A DNA stretch of 64,000 bases from DATCLS01 sp036563805 (GTDB lineage: Bacteria > Actinomycetota > Acidimicrobiia > Acidimicrobiales > VFJN01): positions 1 to 64,000 of the forward strand of contig DATCLS010000039.1 of the NCBI GenBank assembly GCA_036563805.1, written 5' to 3'. Below are positions 42,844 through 50,685 of this stretch, one piece after another. The translations under genes and the position numbers were made by a program. Each line of letters starts with the position of its first letter. The first letter of the stretch is position 1. The notes under the pieces are model-generated. The model ran no database searches. It was given only the letters and a program-made list of their open reading frames with translations, and had not been told where the DNA came from.

Positions 42844-43742
42844 CACTACGGCTATCCCTACCGGGGGTGCCCCGGCCCTCGCCCCAGACCGACCGCGTCG
42901 TCGCCGTCGTCGAGCTGCTCGCCTCACGCCCCGACCAGCCGCTCACGCTGGCCGCCATCACCCGGCACCTCGGCGTCAACAAGTCGACCGTCTACTCGAT
43001 GCTCGCCGCCCTCACGCAGGCCGGGTGGCTGCTGCGCGACCCCTACCGCAAGACCTACCGCCTGGGGCCGGCCCTGGCCGCGGTGAGCCGGGTGGCGGCC
43101 GCCGGGTTCCCGGCGCTCGAGTTCGCCCGGGGCGCCATCGAGGCGTTGAGCCGCGAGACGGGCGCCAACTGCGCCGCCCTGTCGGTGGCCGACGACCACG
43201 TGACGGTCGTCGACCAGGTCCGCGACCTGCGCGCCATCGGCCCCGGGCTCACGATCAGCGCCCCCATCCCGCTGCGGCCGCCGCTGGGCACGGTCGTCAT
43301 GGCCTGGGCCCCGGCCCCGCAGGTCGAGCGGTGGCTCGGGCAGGCCGCCGAGGAGGCCCGGCCCGGCCTGCGCCGGGCCCTGGCGGTGACCCGCGAGCGG
43401 GGCTACACCGTCGAGCTCGCCACCCGGCCCCTCAGCCCGTTGCGCGACGTCGTGGCCGGCACGGCCGAGCCCGGCGCCCGCGTCACGCAGCTGCTGGCCG
43501 AGCTGGCCGACGAGCTGGTGGGCCGCGACGACTTCCTCGGCGTCGACCTCGAGCCCGACCGGCCGTACCTGGTCGGCACGCTCAACGCCCCGGTCCGCGA
43601 GGCGGGTGGTCGGGTGGTGCTGGTCCTGTCGCTCAACGGGTTCGCCACGCCGCTGACCGGCACCGAGGTCGGCGCGCTCGGGCGCCGGCTGGTCGAGGCG
43701 GCGGCGACGGTGACCGAAGCGCTCGGCGGGACCGCGGCGTGA
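42837..43742 (+). CDS. IclR-family transcriptional regulator
   Basis: 301 residues. N-terminal winged helix (TDRVVAVVELLASRPDQPLT, HLGVNKSTVYSMLAALTQAG) and C-terminal IclR effector domain (SRETGANCAALSVADDHVTV). IclR proteins usually respond to aromatic or small organic acids. Divergent from the amidohydrolase/Rieske operon, its likely target. The chosen ATG sits inside the palindromic operator and lacks a clear ribosome-binding site. Confidence 0.88.
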   Translation: MQPLRLSLPGVPRPSPQTDRVVAVVELLASRPDQPLTLAAITRHLGVNKSTVYSMLAALTQAGWLLRDPYRKTYRLGPALAAVSRVAAAGFPALEFARGAIEALSRETGANCAALSVADDHVTVVDQVRDLRAIGPGLTISAPIPLRPPLGTVVMAWAPAPQVERWLGQAAEEARPGLRRALAVTRERGYTVELATRPLSPLRDVVAGTAEPGARVTQLLAELADELVGRDDFLGVDLEPDRPYLVGTLNAPVREAGGRVVLVLSLNGFATPLTGTEVGALGRRLVEAAATVTEALGGTAA

Positions 43743-43751
43743 GGCCGCTGC

Positions 43752-43767
43752 TTGACCGGCCGGTCAG
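43752..43767. promoter_or_regulatory. TetR-type operator candidate, second copy
   Basis: TTGACCGGCCGGTCAG, 7 of 8 arm positions symmetric, with an inner perfect 12-bp palindrome at 43754-43765. It lies 12-21 bp before the alpha/beta hydrolase start codons and closely matches the box at 5358-5373. Confidence 0.55.
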
Positions 43768-43778
43768 CCCCGAACACG

Positions 43779-44678
43779 ATGACGGGCATGCCTGTGGCCC
43801 GCGTCGATGGGATCGAGATCTACCACGAGACGATCGGCGATCCGGGTGATCCGACGGTCCTGCTGATCTGCGGCCTGGGCTCCCAGCTGTTGACGTGGGA
43901 CATCGAGTTCTGCCGCCAGCTCGCCGACCGGGGCTTTTGGGTCGTGCGCTACGACAACCGCGACGTGGGCCTGTCCACCCACCTCGAGGAGCCGATCGAC
44001 CTGATGGGCCTGATCGGCTCGTTCGCCGGTGGGCCGCCGGTCGAGGTGCCCTACAAGCTGACCGACATGGCTGGCGACGCCGTCGGTCTCCTCGACCACC
44101 TGGGCGTCCGGCGGGCGCACGTCGTCGGCGTGTCGATGGGCGGCATGATCGGCCAGACCCTGGCCATCGAGCACCCCGACCGGGTGGCGACGCTGACCTC
44201 GATCATGTCGAGCACCGGCGACCCCGACGTCGGCGCGCCGACCGCCGAGGCGCTCGAGGTGCTCCTGGCCCCGCCGGCCACCACCCGCGAGGAGGCGCAG
44301 GACCAGCTCGTCCAGCACGCCCACGTGTGGGGGAGCCCGGCCTTCATCGACGAGGAGCGCCTCCGCGCCCTGGCGGGCGCCGCCTACGACCGCGCCCGCG
44401 ACCCGATGGGCGGCACGCGCCAGCTGGCCGCGGTGCTGGCCTCCGGCAGCCGGTCGGAGGCCCTGCGTGAGCTGCACGTCCCGACCCTCGTCATCCACGG
44501 CACCGAGGACAAGCTCGTCCAGCCCTCGGGCGGCGAGCGGACCGCGGAGGTCATCCCCGATGCCAAGCTGCTCATGATCGAGGGCATGGGCCACGACCTG
44601 CCGCCGCAGCTGTGGCCTCGCCTCATCGACGCCATCGCCGCCCACGCCGCCGAGCACGCCGGCCGGGTGGAGGCGTGA
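43779..44678 (+). CDS. Alpha/beta-fold hydrolase
   Basis: 299 residues from ATG 43779 (or 296 from ATG 43788). Oxyanion region VLLICGLGSQLLTWDIEF, nucleophile elbow VGVSMGGMIGQTLA, acid TLVIHGTEDKLVQPSGG and His in IEGMGHDLPPQLW. Resembles ester or acyl hydrolases of lipid metabolism. A TetR-type box overlaps its promoter. It precedes the acyl-CoA racemase gene by 83 bp, so the two may share regulation. Confidence 0.85.
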   Translation: MTGMPVARVDGIEIYHETIGDPGDPTVLLICGLGSQLLTWDIEFCRQLADRGFWVVRYDNRDVGLSTHLEEPIDLMGLIGSFAGGPPVEVPYKLTDMAGDAVGLLDHLGVRRAHVVGVSMGGMIGQTLAIEHPDRVATLTSIMSSTGDPDVGAPTAEALEVLLAPPATTREEAQDQLVQHAHVWGSPAFIDEERLRALAGAAYDRARDPMGGTRQLAAVLASGSRSEALRELHVPTLVIHGTEDKLVQPSGGERTAEVIPDAKLLMIEGMGHDLPPQLWPRLIDAIAAHAAEHAGRVEA

Positions 44679-44761
44679 CCGTCGATCCGACCCGCCGATT
44701 CGACCGACCGACGCAACCGACACGACCCACCACCTGACCCCCGACACACGGAGAGAGACCT

Positions 44762-45904
44762 ATGGGCCCGCTGGCCGGGATCAAGATCATCGAGCTCGCC
44801 GGGATCGGACCGGGACCGTTCTGCGGGATGATGCTGTCCGACATGGGGGCCGAGGTCATCCGCATCGACCGGGCCCAGAGCGTGCAGGGCGGCGACCCGG
44901 CGACGCCGCCGGCCGACCTGCTCAACCGGGGGAGGAAGTCGATCGGCGTCGACCTCAAGAACCCCGAGGGCGTCGAGGTCGTGCTGAAGCTGGTCGAGGG
45001 CGCGGACGCCCTGTTCGAGGGGTTCCGGCCCGGGGTGGCCGAGCGCCTGGGCGTGGGCCCCGACGTGTGCCTGGAGCGCAACCCCCGCCTCGTCTACGGG
45101 CGGATGACCGGCTGGGGTCAGGACGGCCCGCTCGCCGACGCCGCCGGCCACGACATCAACTACATCGCGCTGGCCGGGGCGCTCGAGCCCATCGGGCGCC
45201 GGGGCGAGGCGCCGGTGCCGCCGCTCAACCTGGTCGGCGACTTCGGCGGCGGCGGGATGCTGCTGGCGTTCGGCATCGCCTGCGGGATCATCGAGGCCCA
45301 GCGGTCGGGCAAGGGTCAGGTCATCGACGCGGCCATGGTCGACGGCGCCGCCGCCCTCATGACGATGACGCACTCGTTCCGGGCCATGGGCGTCTGGCAG
45401 GACGAGCGGGGCACCAACATGCTCGACACCGGCGCCCACTTCTACGACGTCTACGAGACGGCCGACGGCAAGTACGTGTCGATCGGCTCCATCGAGCCGC
45501 AGTTCTACGCCGAGCTGCTGAAGCGGCTGGGGCTCGAGGACGAGGAGCTGCCCTGGCAGATGGACCGGGCCCAGTGGCCGGCGCTCAAGGAGCGCTTCGC
45601 CGCCCTCTTCCGCACCAAGACCCGTGACGAGTGGTGCGAGCTGATGGAGGGCACCGACGTGTGCTTCGCACCCGTCCTGTCCATCCCCGAGGCCATCGAG
45701 CACCCCCACAACAAGGCCCGGGGCACGTTCGTCGAGGTGGCCGGCATCCCGCAGCCCGGCCCCGCGCCCCGCTTCAGCCGCACCGCCCCCGAGGTGAAGT
45801 CGCCGCCGGCGCACGCCGGGCAGCACACCGACGAGATCCTGGCCGAGGCCGGCTACGACGCGGACGCCATCGCCAAGCTGCGCGAGGCGGGCGCCGTCGC
45901 CTGA
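44762..45904 (+). CDS. Alpha-methylacyl-CoA racemase (CaiB/BaiF family III CoA-transferase fold)
   Basis: 380 residues of the CaiB family. GHDINY (His130) and LVGDFGGGG (Asp160) correspond to the catalytic His/Asp of mycobacterial alpha-methylacyl-CoA racemase and separate it from true CoA transferases. It interconverts 2R and 2S methyl-branched acyl-CoAs, a step in degrading branched fatty acids and sterol side chains. ATG with a GGAGAG site. Confidence 0.87.
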   Translation: MGPLAGIKIIELAGIGPGPFCGMMLSDMGAEVIRIDRAQSVQGGDPATPPADLLNRGRKSIGVDLKNPEGVEVVLKLVEGADALFEGFRPGVAERLGVGPDVCLERNPRLVYGRMTGWGQDGPLADAAGHDINYIALAGALEPIGRRGEAPVPPLNLVGDFGGGGMLLAFGIACGIIEAQRSGKGQVIDAAMVDGAAALMTMTHSFRAMGVWQDERGTNMLDTGAHFYDVYETADGKYVSIGSIEPQFYAELLKRLGLEDEELPWQMDRAQWPALKERFAALFRTKTRDEWCELMEGTDVCFAPVLSIPEAIEHPHNKARGTFVEVAGIPQPGPAPRFSRTAPEVKSPPAHAGQHTDEILAEAGYDADAIAKLREAGAVA

Positions 45905-45927
45905 CGGGCCCGGTAGCGTCCGGGCGC

Positions 45928-46788
45928 ATGGCCACGCTGGTCGCGTTCCACGCCCACCCGGACGACGAGTGCATCGCCCAGTCGGGCACCCTGGCGAAGG
46001 CGGCGGCCGAGGGGCACCGCACGGTCGTGGTGTACGCCACCCGCGGCGAGGTGGGCCAGGCGCCCGAGGGCTTCCTGGCGCCCGGCGAGGAGCTGGTCGA
46101 CCGGCGGCGCGCCGAGGCCGAGAAGTCTGCCGCCGTCCTGGGCGTGGCCCGCATCGAGTGGCTGGGCTACCGCGACTCGGGGATGATCGGCACGCCCGAC
46201 AACGACGACCCGCGCTGCTTCTGGCGGGCCGACGTCGAGGAGGCGGCCGCGCGGCTGGCCGCCATCCTGCGCGCCGAGCGGGCGGACGTGCTCACCGTCT
46301 ACGACGACCACGGCAACTACGGTCATCCCGACCACATCCAGGTCCACCGGGTGGGCGTGCGGGCGGCCGAGCTGGCGGGCACGCCGCACGTGCTCGAGCT
46401 GACGTTCAACCGCGACTTGATCCGGGCGTCGATGCGGGCCGCAGCGGAGGCCGGCGAGCTGGGGGAGGACCTGCCCGACGCCGACGACCCCGACTTCGCG
46501 GTGGGGACGTCGGAGGCGCTCATCACCACCGTCGTCGACGTCACCGACTACCTCGACCACAAGCGGGCGTCCATGGAGGCGCACGCCAGCCAGGTGGGCG
46601 ACACCGGGTTCTTCCTGGGGCTCGACGACGACGCCTTCCGGGGACTCCTCGGGCGGGAGTGGTACATCCGGCGAGGCGCGCCGCCGGGCCACCGCGACGA
46701 CGACGTGTTCGCCGGGGTGGCGGGCGCCGGGCCGCGGGGCGCCGGCTCGCCCGGTGGCGAGACCGGTGGCGGGACCGGTGGCGGCTGA
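45928..46788 (+). CDS. PIG-L-family deacetylase, mycothiol amidase-like
   Basis: 286 residues. Zinc motif FHAHPDDE near the N terminus, then VYDDHGNYGHPDHIQVHRVG with the second zinc ligands. PIG-L enzymes deacetylate GlcNAc-type sugars; in Actinobacteria the MshB/Mca branch works in mycothiol synthesis and detoxification. Which one applies is not certain. TAGCGT at 45914-45919 ends eight bases before the ATG (leaderless type). The 3' end carries a 12-bp tandem repeat (Gly-Gly-Glu/Gly-Thr) overlapping the next gene. Confidence 0.82.
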   Translation: MATLVAFHAHPDDECIAQSGTLAKAAAEGHRTVVVYATRGEVGQAPEGFLAPGEELVDRRRAEAEKSAAVLGVARIEWLGYRDSGMIGTPDNDDPRCFWRADVEEAAARLAAILRAERADVLTVYDDHGNYGHPDHIQVHRVGVRAAELAGTPHVLELTFNRDLIRASMRAAAEAGELGEDLPDADDPDFAVGTSEALITTVVDVTDYLDHKRASMEAHASQVGDTGFFLGLDDDAFRGLLGREWYIRRGAPPGHRDDDVFAGVAGAGPRGAGSPGGETGGGTGGG

Positions 46789-47563
46789 CGGGCCCGGCCC
46801 GTCGGCGGCCGAGGTCGCCGAGCGGATCGCCGCCGAGCTGGCGGCCCGGGCCGACCCCGCCCGGGCGGCGGCCATGGCCCGCTACATGCGCCCTGGTGTA
46901 GCGACCCAGCGAAGCTGGGACCGCTCGGGGTCGCGGGGTGGTTTGGACGGGTTTCCCTTCTTGGGCGTGCCCGCGCTGGGTCAGAAGGAGGCGTGGCGGG
47001 CCGCCACGGCCGGCCTGCCCCGCCGTCTGCCCGAGCCGGTCGTGGCCGAGGCGGCCGCCCTGCTGTGGGAGCGGCCCGAGCGCGAGCACCAGTACCTGGG
47101 CACCACGCTGGTCAACCGCCACGCCGAGTCCGGCCCGCCCAGCCCCGCCTTCCTGGCCACGCTGCGGGCGCTGATCGTCGCCAAGCCGTGGTGGGACACC
47201 GTGGACGCCCTGGCCACCCGGGGCGTCGGGGCGGTCGTCCGCCGCCACCGGCAGCTGCGCGCCGAGATGGACGCCTGGCTGGCCGGCGACGACCTGTGGC
47301 TGGTGCGGGCTGCGCTGCTCCACATGAACCGGTGGAAGGGCGAGGCCGATCAGGCCTGGCTGTTCGACGCCTGCCTGGCCCGCGCCGGCGACACCGACTT
47401 CTTCATCCGCAAGGCCATCGGGTGGGCGCTGCGCGAGCACTCCAAGGTTGACGAGCGGGCGGTGGTGGCGTTCGTCGCCGCCCACGAGGCCGAGCTGAGC
47501 GGGCTCAGCCGGCGGGAGGCGCTGATGTGGCTGGAGCGTCGGCGCCGCCGCCTCGGCGCCTGA
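46778..47563 (+). CDS. AlkD-like DNA alkylation repair (HEAT-like) protein carrying an in-frame palindromic insertion
   Basis: 261 residues from GTG 46778 (GTGs at 46766 and 46754 are also in frame, all inside the previous gene's 12-bp repeat). The helical repeats and motifs FPFLGVPA, VAKPWWDTVDALATRGVG, NRWKGEADQAWLFDAC and FFIRKAIGWALREHSK match AlkD-type glycosylases that excise alkylated bases. Between MARYMR and FPFLGVP, normally almost adjacent, lie 20 extra residues encoded by 46892-46951. Confidence 0.82.
   Translation: MAADGPGPSAAEVAERIAAELAARADPARAAAMARYMRPGVATQRSWDRSGSRGGLDGFPFLGVPALGQKEAWRAATAGLPRRLPEPVVAEAAALLWERPEREHQYLGTTLVNRHAESGPPSPAFLATLRALIVAKPWWDTVDALATRGVGAVVRRHRQLRAEMDAWLAGDDLWLVRAALLHMNRWKGEADQAWLFDACLARAGDTDFFIRKAIGWALREHSKVDERAVVAFVAAHEAELSGLSRREALMWLERRRRRLGA
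46892..46951. mobile_element. REP-like palindromic element inserted in frame
   Basis: 60 bp with a CCCAGC-GAA-GCTGGG hairpin (46905-46919) inside outer arms GCGACC (46901-46906) and GGTCGC (46929-46934). Codons such as GTA, CGA and TTG differ from the host gene. It replaces the short link between two motifs of the AlkD-like protein. A small non-autonomous palindromic element is inferred; no second copy was seen in the window. Confidence 0.5.
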
Positions 47564-47619
47564 CGCCCGCCACGGCGGCCGCAGGATGAGCGCCGGCCCG
47601 CGGGATCCGCCGGCCGGAG

Positions 47620-47655
47620 GTCGACCCCGGCGAGGCTGTCGACCCCGGCGACGCT
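47620..47655. repeat. 18-bp tandem repeat at the 3' end of the oxidoreductase gene
   Basis: Copies at 47620-47637 and 47638-47655 (17 of 18 matching), running into the stop codon of the gene on the minus strand at 47654-47656. Confidence 0.8.
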
Positions 47656-48637
47656 AGGGCACCAGGACGGTCTTGCCCATCGTGTTGCGGTCCTCGACCG
47701 CCCGGTGGGCCTCGGCGGCCTTCTCCAACGGGAAGCTCTGGCCGACCAGCGGGACGAGCGTGCCGTCGGCCGCAGCCGCCAGCGCCCGCTCCTCGTACGG
47801 GCGCAGGCCGCCGGGCCCCTTGAGGATCCGGGCCCCGACGCCGGCCGACACGGTCAGCCCCTGGGCGAACAGGTCCTCCGCGCTCAGCGGGGCCGGCGAC
47901 CCCGACGACGAGCCGTACAGGATCACCCGGCCGCCGAACCCGAGCAGCTGCCGGGCGCCCAGCCCGAGGTCGCCGCCCACGCCGTCGAAGACCACCGTCG
48001 GCTCGCGGTCGCCGAGGGCCCGCCGCACCTCGTCGGTCCACTCGGGCGCCCGGTAGTCGACGGCCACGTCGGCGCCGAGCTGCCGGACCTTCTCGACCTT
48101 GGCCGGGCCGCCCGCCACCCCGACGACGACCGCCCCCGCGTGGCGGGCCGCCTGGACGAGCAGGGTGCCGAGCCCGCCGGCCGCCGCCGTCACGATCGCC
48201 ACGTCGTCGGCGGTGAGCTGAGCCACGTCGAGGATGCCCAGCGCCGTGCGGCCGGTGCCGATCATGGCCACCGCCGCCTCGTCGGACACCCCGTCGGGCA
48301 CGGCGTGCAGGAAGGACACGTCGCGGACTGCCAGCTCGGCGTATCCGCCGCTGGCCTCGCCGAGATGGGCGACGACCCGGCGCCCCAGCCACGACTCGTC
48401 GACGCCCGGCCCGGTGGACTCGACGACGCCGGCCACCTCGCGACCGGGGATCATCGGTAGCTCGGGTGGCGGGAAGGGGCCGCCCGACTGCCCGGCTCGG
48501 ATCTTCGTGTCGAGCAGGTGGATGCCGGCGGCGGTCACCGCGATGCGGACCTGGCCGGGCCCCGGCAGGGGGTCCTCGACCTCCTCGTACCGGAGCACCT
48601 CCGGCGGGCCGAACTCGTGTTGGCGGATCGCGTGCAT
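47654..48637 (-). CDS. Quinone oxidoreductase-like MDR (zinc-independent) enzyme
   Basis: 327 residues of the medium-chain dehydrogenase superfamily, quinone-oxidoreductase branch: MHAIRQHEFGPPEVLRYEEV, AGIHLLDTKIRAG, PGREVAGVVESTG and the NADPH motif AAAGGLGTLLVQAA. No zinc-ligand cysteines. Reduces quinones or enals with NADPH. It has a promoter of MerR/SoxR type, so it may respond to redox-cycling compounds. TAACCT ends six bases before the ATG, so the mRNA is probably leaderless. Confidence 0.87.
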   Translation of the reverse strand: MHAIRQHEFGPPEVLRYEEVEDPLPGPGQVRIAVTAAGIHLLDTKIRAGQSGGPFPPPELPMIPGREVAGVVESTGPGVDESWLGRRVVAHLGEASGGYAELAVRDVSFLHAVPDGVSDEAAVAMIGTGRTALGILDVAQLTADDVAIVTAAAGGLGTLLVQAARHAGAVVVGVAGGPAKVEKVRQLGADVAVDYRAPEWTDEVRRALGDREPTVVFDGVGGDLGLGARQLLGFGGRVILYGSSSGSPAPLSAEDLFAQGLTVSAGVGARILKGPGGLRPYEERALAAAADGTLVPLVGQSFPLEKAAEAHRAVEDRNTMGKTVLVP

Positions 48638-48643
48638 GCCCGG

Positions 48644-48674
48644 AGGTTAAGACTTCAAGTGAGCTTTAGGTCAA
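48644..48674 (-). promoter_or_regulatory. MerR/SoxR-type promoter with 19-bp spacer
   Basis: On the minus strand TTGACC (48669-48674) and TAACCT (48644-48649) are separated by 19 bp, the long spacer typical of MerR-family activation. The spacer region holds ACCTAAAGCTCACTTGAAGT (48652-48671), which matches the SoxR box consensus at 16 of 20 positions. No merR or soxR gene lies in the window. Confidence 0.6.
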
Positions 48675-48767
48675 GCGGCGGGAAGGGCTCGCGACCGGGG
48701 TTCGCGTCCCGGTCCCGCACCGTCTACCGTCGCCCTGCCCCCGTTCCTTCACGAGGAGAGCAGTGAG

Positions 48768-49097
48768 TTGTCTCAGGTGATCAAGATCAACGCCATCACG
48801 GTGCCCGAGGGGTCCGGCGACGAGCTGGCCAAGCGGTTCGCCGCCCGGGCCGGGGCGGTCGACGGCCAGGAGGGCTTCGAGGGCTTCGAGCTGCTCCAGC
48901 CGACCGACGGCCGCAACGTCTACCTGGTCGTGACCCGGTGGAAGGACGAGGAGTCGTTCCAGAAGTGGGTCAACAGCCCGGCGTTCGCCCACGGGCACCA
49001 GGGCGCCGACAAGCCGCACCCGCACGGCGGGCCCGTCTCGGTGTCGAGCGAGCTCTGGTCGTTCACGGTGGCCACGAGCTCGCCCGGCCAGGGCTGA
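48768..49097 (+). CDS. MhuD/IsdG-type haem-degrading monooxygenase
   Basis: 109 residues of the antibiotic-biosynthesis-monooxygenase ferredoxin-like fold. It tracks mycobacterial MhuD closely: Asn8 (VIKINAI), Trp67 (FQKWVNSPAFAHGHQ) and a His at 75 or 77 for haem binding. Releases iron from haem without CO in MhuD. The TTG start has a GAGGAGAG site at 48753-48760. A small membrane gene follows. Confidence 0.82.
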   Translation: MSQVIKINAITVPEGSGDELAKRFAARAGAVDGQEGFEGFELLQPTDGRNVYLVVTRWKDEESFQKWVNSPAFAHGHQGADKPHPHGGPVSVSSELWSFTVATSSPGQG

Positions 49098-49116
49098 GCG
49101 GCGTTCCGCGCCGTCC

Positions 49117-49485
49117 GTGAGCCTGCACGACCTGCACGCCGGCTGGGCCTGGTTCGTCGTCGTGGCGAACGGGCTCGCCGGCCTGTGGGCGCTCGGCGCC
49201 CACCGGTGGGAGGAGCTGCGGCGGCCGGCGCTGTGGTGGTTCACCGGCGTGGCGGAGGTGGCGATCGCGGTCCAGGTCGTGATCGGCGTCGTGCTGCTGA
49301 ACCGCGAGGACGTCGAGCCGCCGCAGTTCCACATGTTCTACGGGTTCGTGGCGCTGGCCGCCGTCGGCATCATCTACAGCTACCGCCACCAGCTGAAGGC
49401 GTGGCTCTACCTGCTCTACGGCCTGGGCGGCTTGTTCCTCATGGGCCTCGCCCTGCGAGCGATGACGATCGGCGGGGCCCGCTGA
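49117..49485 (+). CDS. Small four-helix membrane protein
   Basis: 122 residues with four predicted membrane segments (AWFVVVANGLAGLWALGA; VAIAVQVVIGVVLL; FHMFYGFVALAAVGIIYSY; LYLLYGLGGLFLMGLALRA). Conserved-looking His residues at helix ends (FHMFYG, YRHQL) resemble small cytochrome-b-like proteins, but haem binding is speculative. It follows the MhuD-like gene by 19 bp and may share its mRNA. Confidence 0.7.
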   Translation: MSLHDLHAGWAWFVVVANGLAGLWALGAHRWEELRRPALWWFTGVAEVAIAVQVVIGVVLLNREDVEPPQFHMFYGFVALAAVGIIYSYRHQLKAWLYLLYGLGGLFLMGLALRAMTIGGAR

Positions 49486-49592
49486 GCGGGGCCCGCCGGG
49501 GCCGGCGCTCAGGGCCCGGGAGAGAGGCGTCCCCCGACGAGCGGGGCGGGACCCGCTGAGCAGGCCTGCCGGAGCCGGATCTCGGAGGCGGG

Positions 49593-49829
49593 TCAGAGGT
49601 GGACGACCGGGCAGGTCAGCGTGCGGGTGATGCCCTGGATCATCTGGACCCGGCTCACCACCATCTTGCCCAGCTCGTCGACCGTGCCCGCCTCGGCGCG
49701 GGCGATCACGTCGTAGGGGCCGGTCACGTCTTCGGCCGTCACGACGCCGTCGATGCTGCCGACCTCCTCGGCGACCTCCGCAGCCTTGCCGACCTCGGTC
49801 TGGATGAGGATGTACGCGCTGACGGTCAT
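49593..49829 (-). CDS. Stand-alone Lrp/AsnC ligand-binding (RAM) domain protein
   Basis: 78 residues consisting only of the RAM effector fold (SAYILIQTEVGKAAEVAEEV, VTGPYDVIARAEAGTVDELG), without a helix-turn-helix. Such proteins bind amino acids and can form oligomers with full-length Lrp proteins. Common in actinobacteria; ligand unknown. Confidence 0.85.
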   Translation of the reverse strand: MTVSAYILIQTEVGKAAEVAEEVGSIDGVVTAEDVTGPYDVIARAEAGTVDELGKMVVSRVQMIQGITRTLTCPVVHL

Positions 49830-49891
49830 CTGACCGGACCTCCCATCGTGGCTGGTCGGCGATGGTAGTGGCGGGCCCTCCGGACGCGACA

Positions 49892-49921
49892 GTGGGGGCG
49901 CACCGTCGGGTGCGCCCCCAC
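49892..49921 (-). terminator. Strong hairpin terminator after hsp20
   Basis: Perfect 13-bp stem: GTGGGGGCGCACC (49892-49904), loop GTCG, GGTGCGCCCCCAC (49909-49921), 15 bp past the hsp20 stop. No T tract, as usual in high-GC actinobacteria. Confidence 0.75.
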
Positions 49922-49935
49922 GGAGGTGGTCCGAC

Positions 49936-50421
49936 TCAGGCTGCCTGGGCCTCGGCGGCCTGCTCCGCCTTGGCGGGCTCGGCCTCGGTGGCCTGGGCCT
50001 CGATGGCGTCCCGCTTGTGGGCCCCGCCGATGGCGATCTTGCGCGGCTTGGCGTCTTCGGCCACCGGCAGGGTGACGGTCAGGACGCCGTGGTCGTACGA
50101 GGCCTCGATGGCGTCGGTGTCGACGTTCTCGCTCAGCATCAGGCGCCGGGTGAACGTGCCCTGCGGCCGCTCGTTGACGATGACGTCGTCACCCTCGGCC
50201 GTCTCGAACTTGCGGGTGGCGGTCACCGTCAGCACGTTGCGCTCGACGGACACGTCGATGGCGTCGGGGTCGACACCCGGAAGGTCGAAGCTGACGAACA
50301 CCTGCCCCTCGTGGCGCACGGCGTCCATCGGGACGGTCGAGGCAGCCGAGCGACGGAACATCTGGTCGATCTGCTCGGTCAGGCGATCGACCTCGCGGAA
50401 CGGATCGAACCGCATCAGCAT
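49936..50421 (-). CDS. Hsp20/alpha-crystallin small heat-shock protein
   Basis: 161 residues. Short N-terminal arm (MLMRFDPFREVDRLTEQIDQ), alpha-crystallin domain (FVSFDLPGVDPDAIDVSVER to DHGVLTVTLPVAEDA) and an Ala/Glu-rich tail lacking a clear IxI motif beyond RKIAIGG. ATP-independent holdase for unfolding proteins. ATG 50421 has AGGAGG ten bases upstream. A HAIR element overlaps the promoter, so HspR repression is likely, as for mycobacterial acr2. Confidence 0.92.
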   Translation of the reverse strand: MLMRFDPFREVDRLTEQIDQMFRRSAASTVPMDAVRHEGQVFVSFDLPGVDPDAIDVSVERNVLTVTATRKFETAEGDDVIVNERPQGTFTRRLMLSENVDTDAIEASYDHGVLTVTLPVAEDAKPRKIAIGGAHKRDAIEAQATEAEPAKAEQAAEAQAA

Positions 50422-50520
50422 CGCAGGCTTACCTCCTCGTCAAAGGTCCTGCTCGAGATTCCCTCTCGTGATTCCGATCGGGATCCGTCTCTTCATGCTC
50501 CCCTCAGGGAACCTGCCAAC

Positions 50521-50557
50521 AGAATAGCGGGAAAGTTGAGTGCTTCCAACTCAACTT
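50521..50557 (-). promoter_or_regulatory. hsp20 promoter with HAIR element (HspR operator)
   Basis: Perfect 9-bp inverted repeat AAGTTGAGT (50533-50541) and ACTCAACTT (50549-50557) around seven bases. Its core TTGAGT-N7-ACTCAA is exactly the HAIR core bound by HspR. A promoter TTGGAA (50544-50549) - 17 bp - TATTCT (50521-50526) on the minus strand is overlapped by it. Confidence 0.8.
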
Positions 50558-50593
50558 AGGCGAAACTTTGCGGCGCGGCCGGTCGCGAACGCG

Positions 50594-50621
50594 CCGGTGC
50601 CGCCCCGCAGGGCGGCACCGG
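50594..50621 (-). terminator. Hairpin terminator after pckG
   Basis: Perfect 12-bp stem: arms 50594-50605 and 50610-50621 around CGCA, 65 bp past the pckG stop and just upstream of the hsp20 promoter. Confidence 0.7.
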
Positions 50622-50685
50622 GCGATTCGGTAGGTAGGCGATTCGGCAGGTCCGCGGCCCCGAGGGGCCGGCGGTCGGCCGACCG

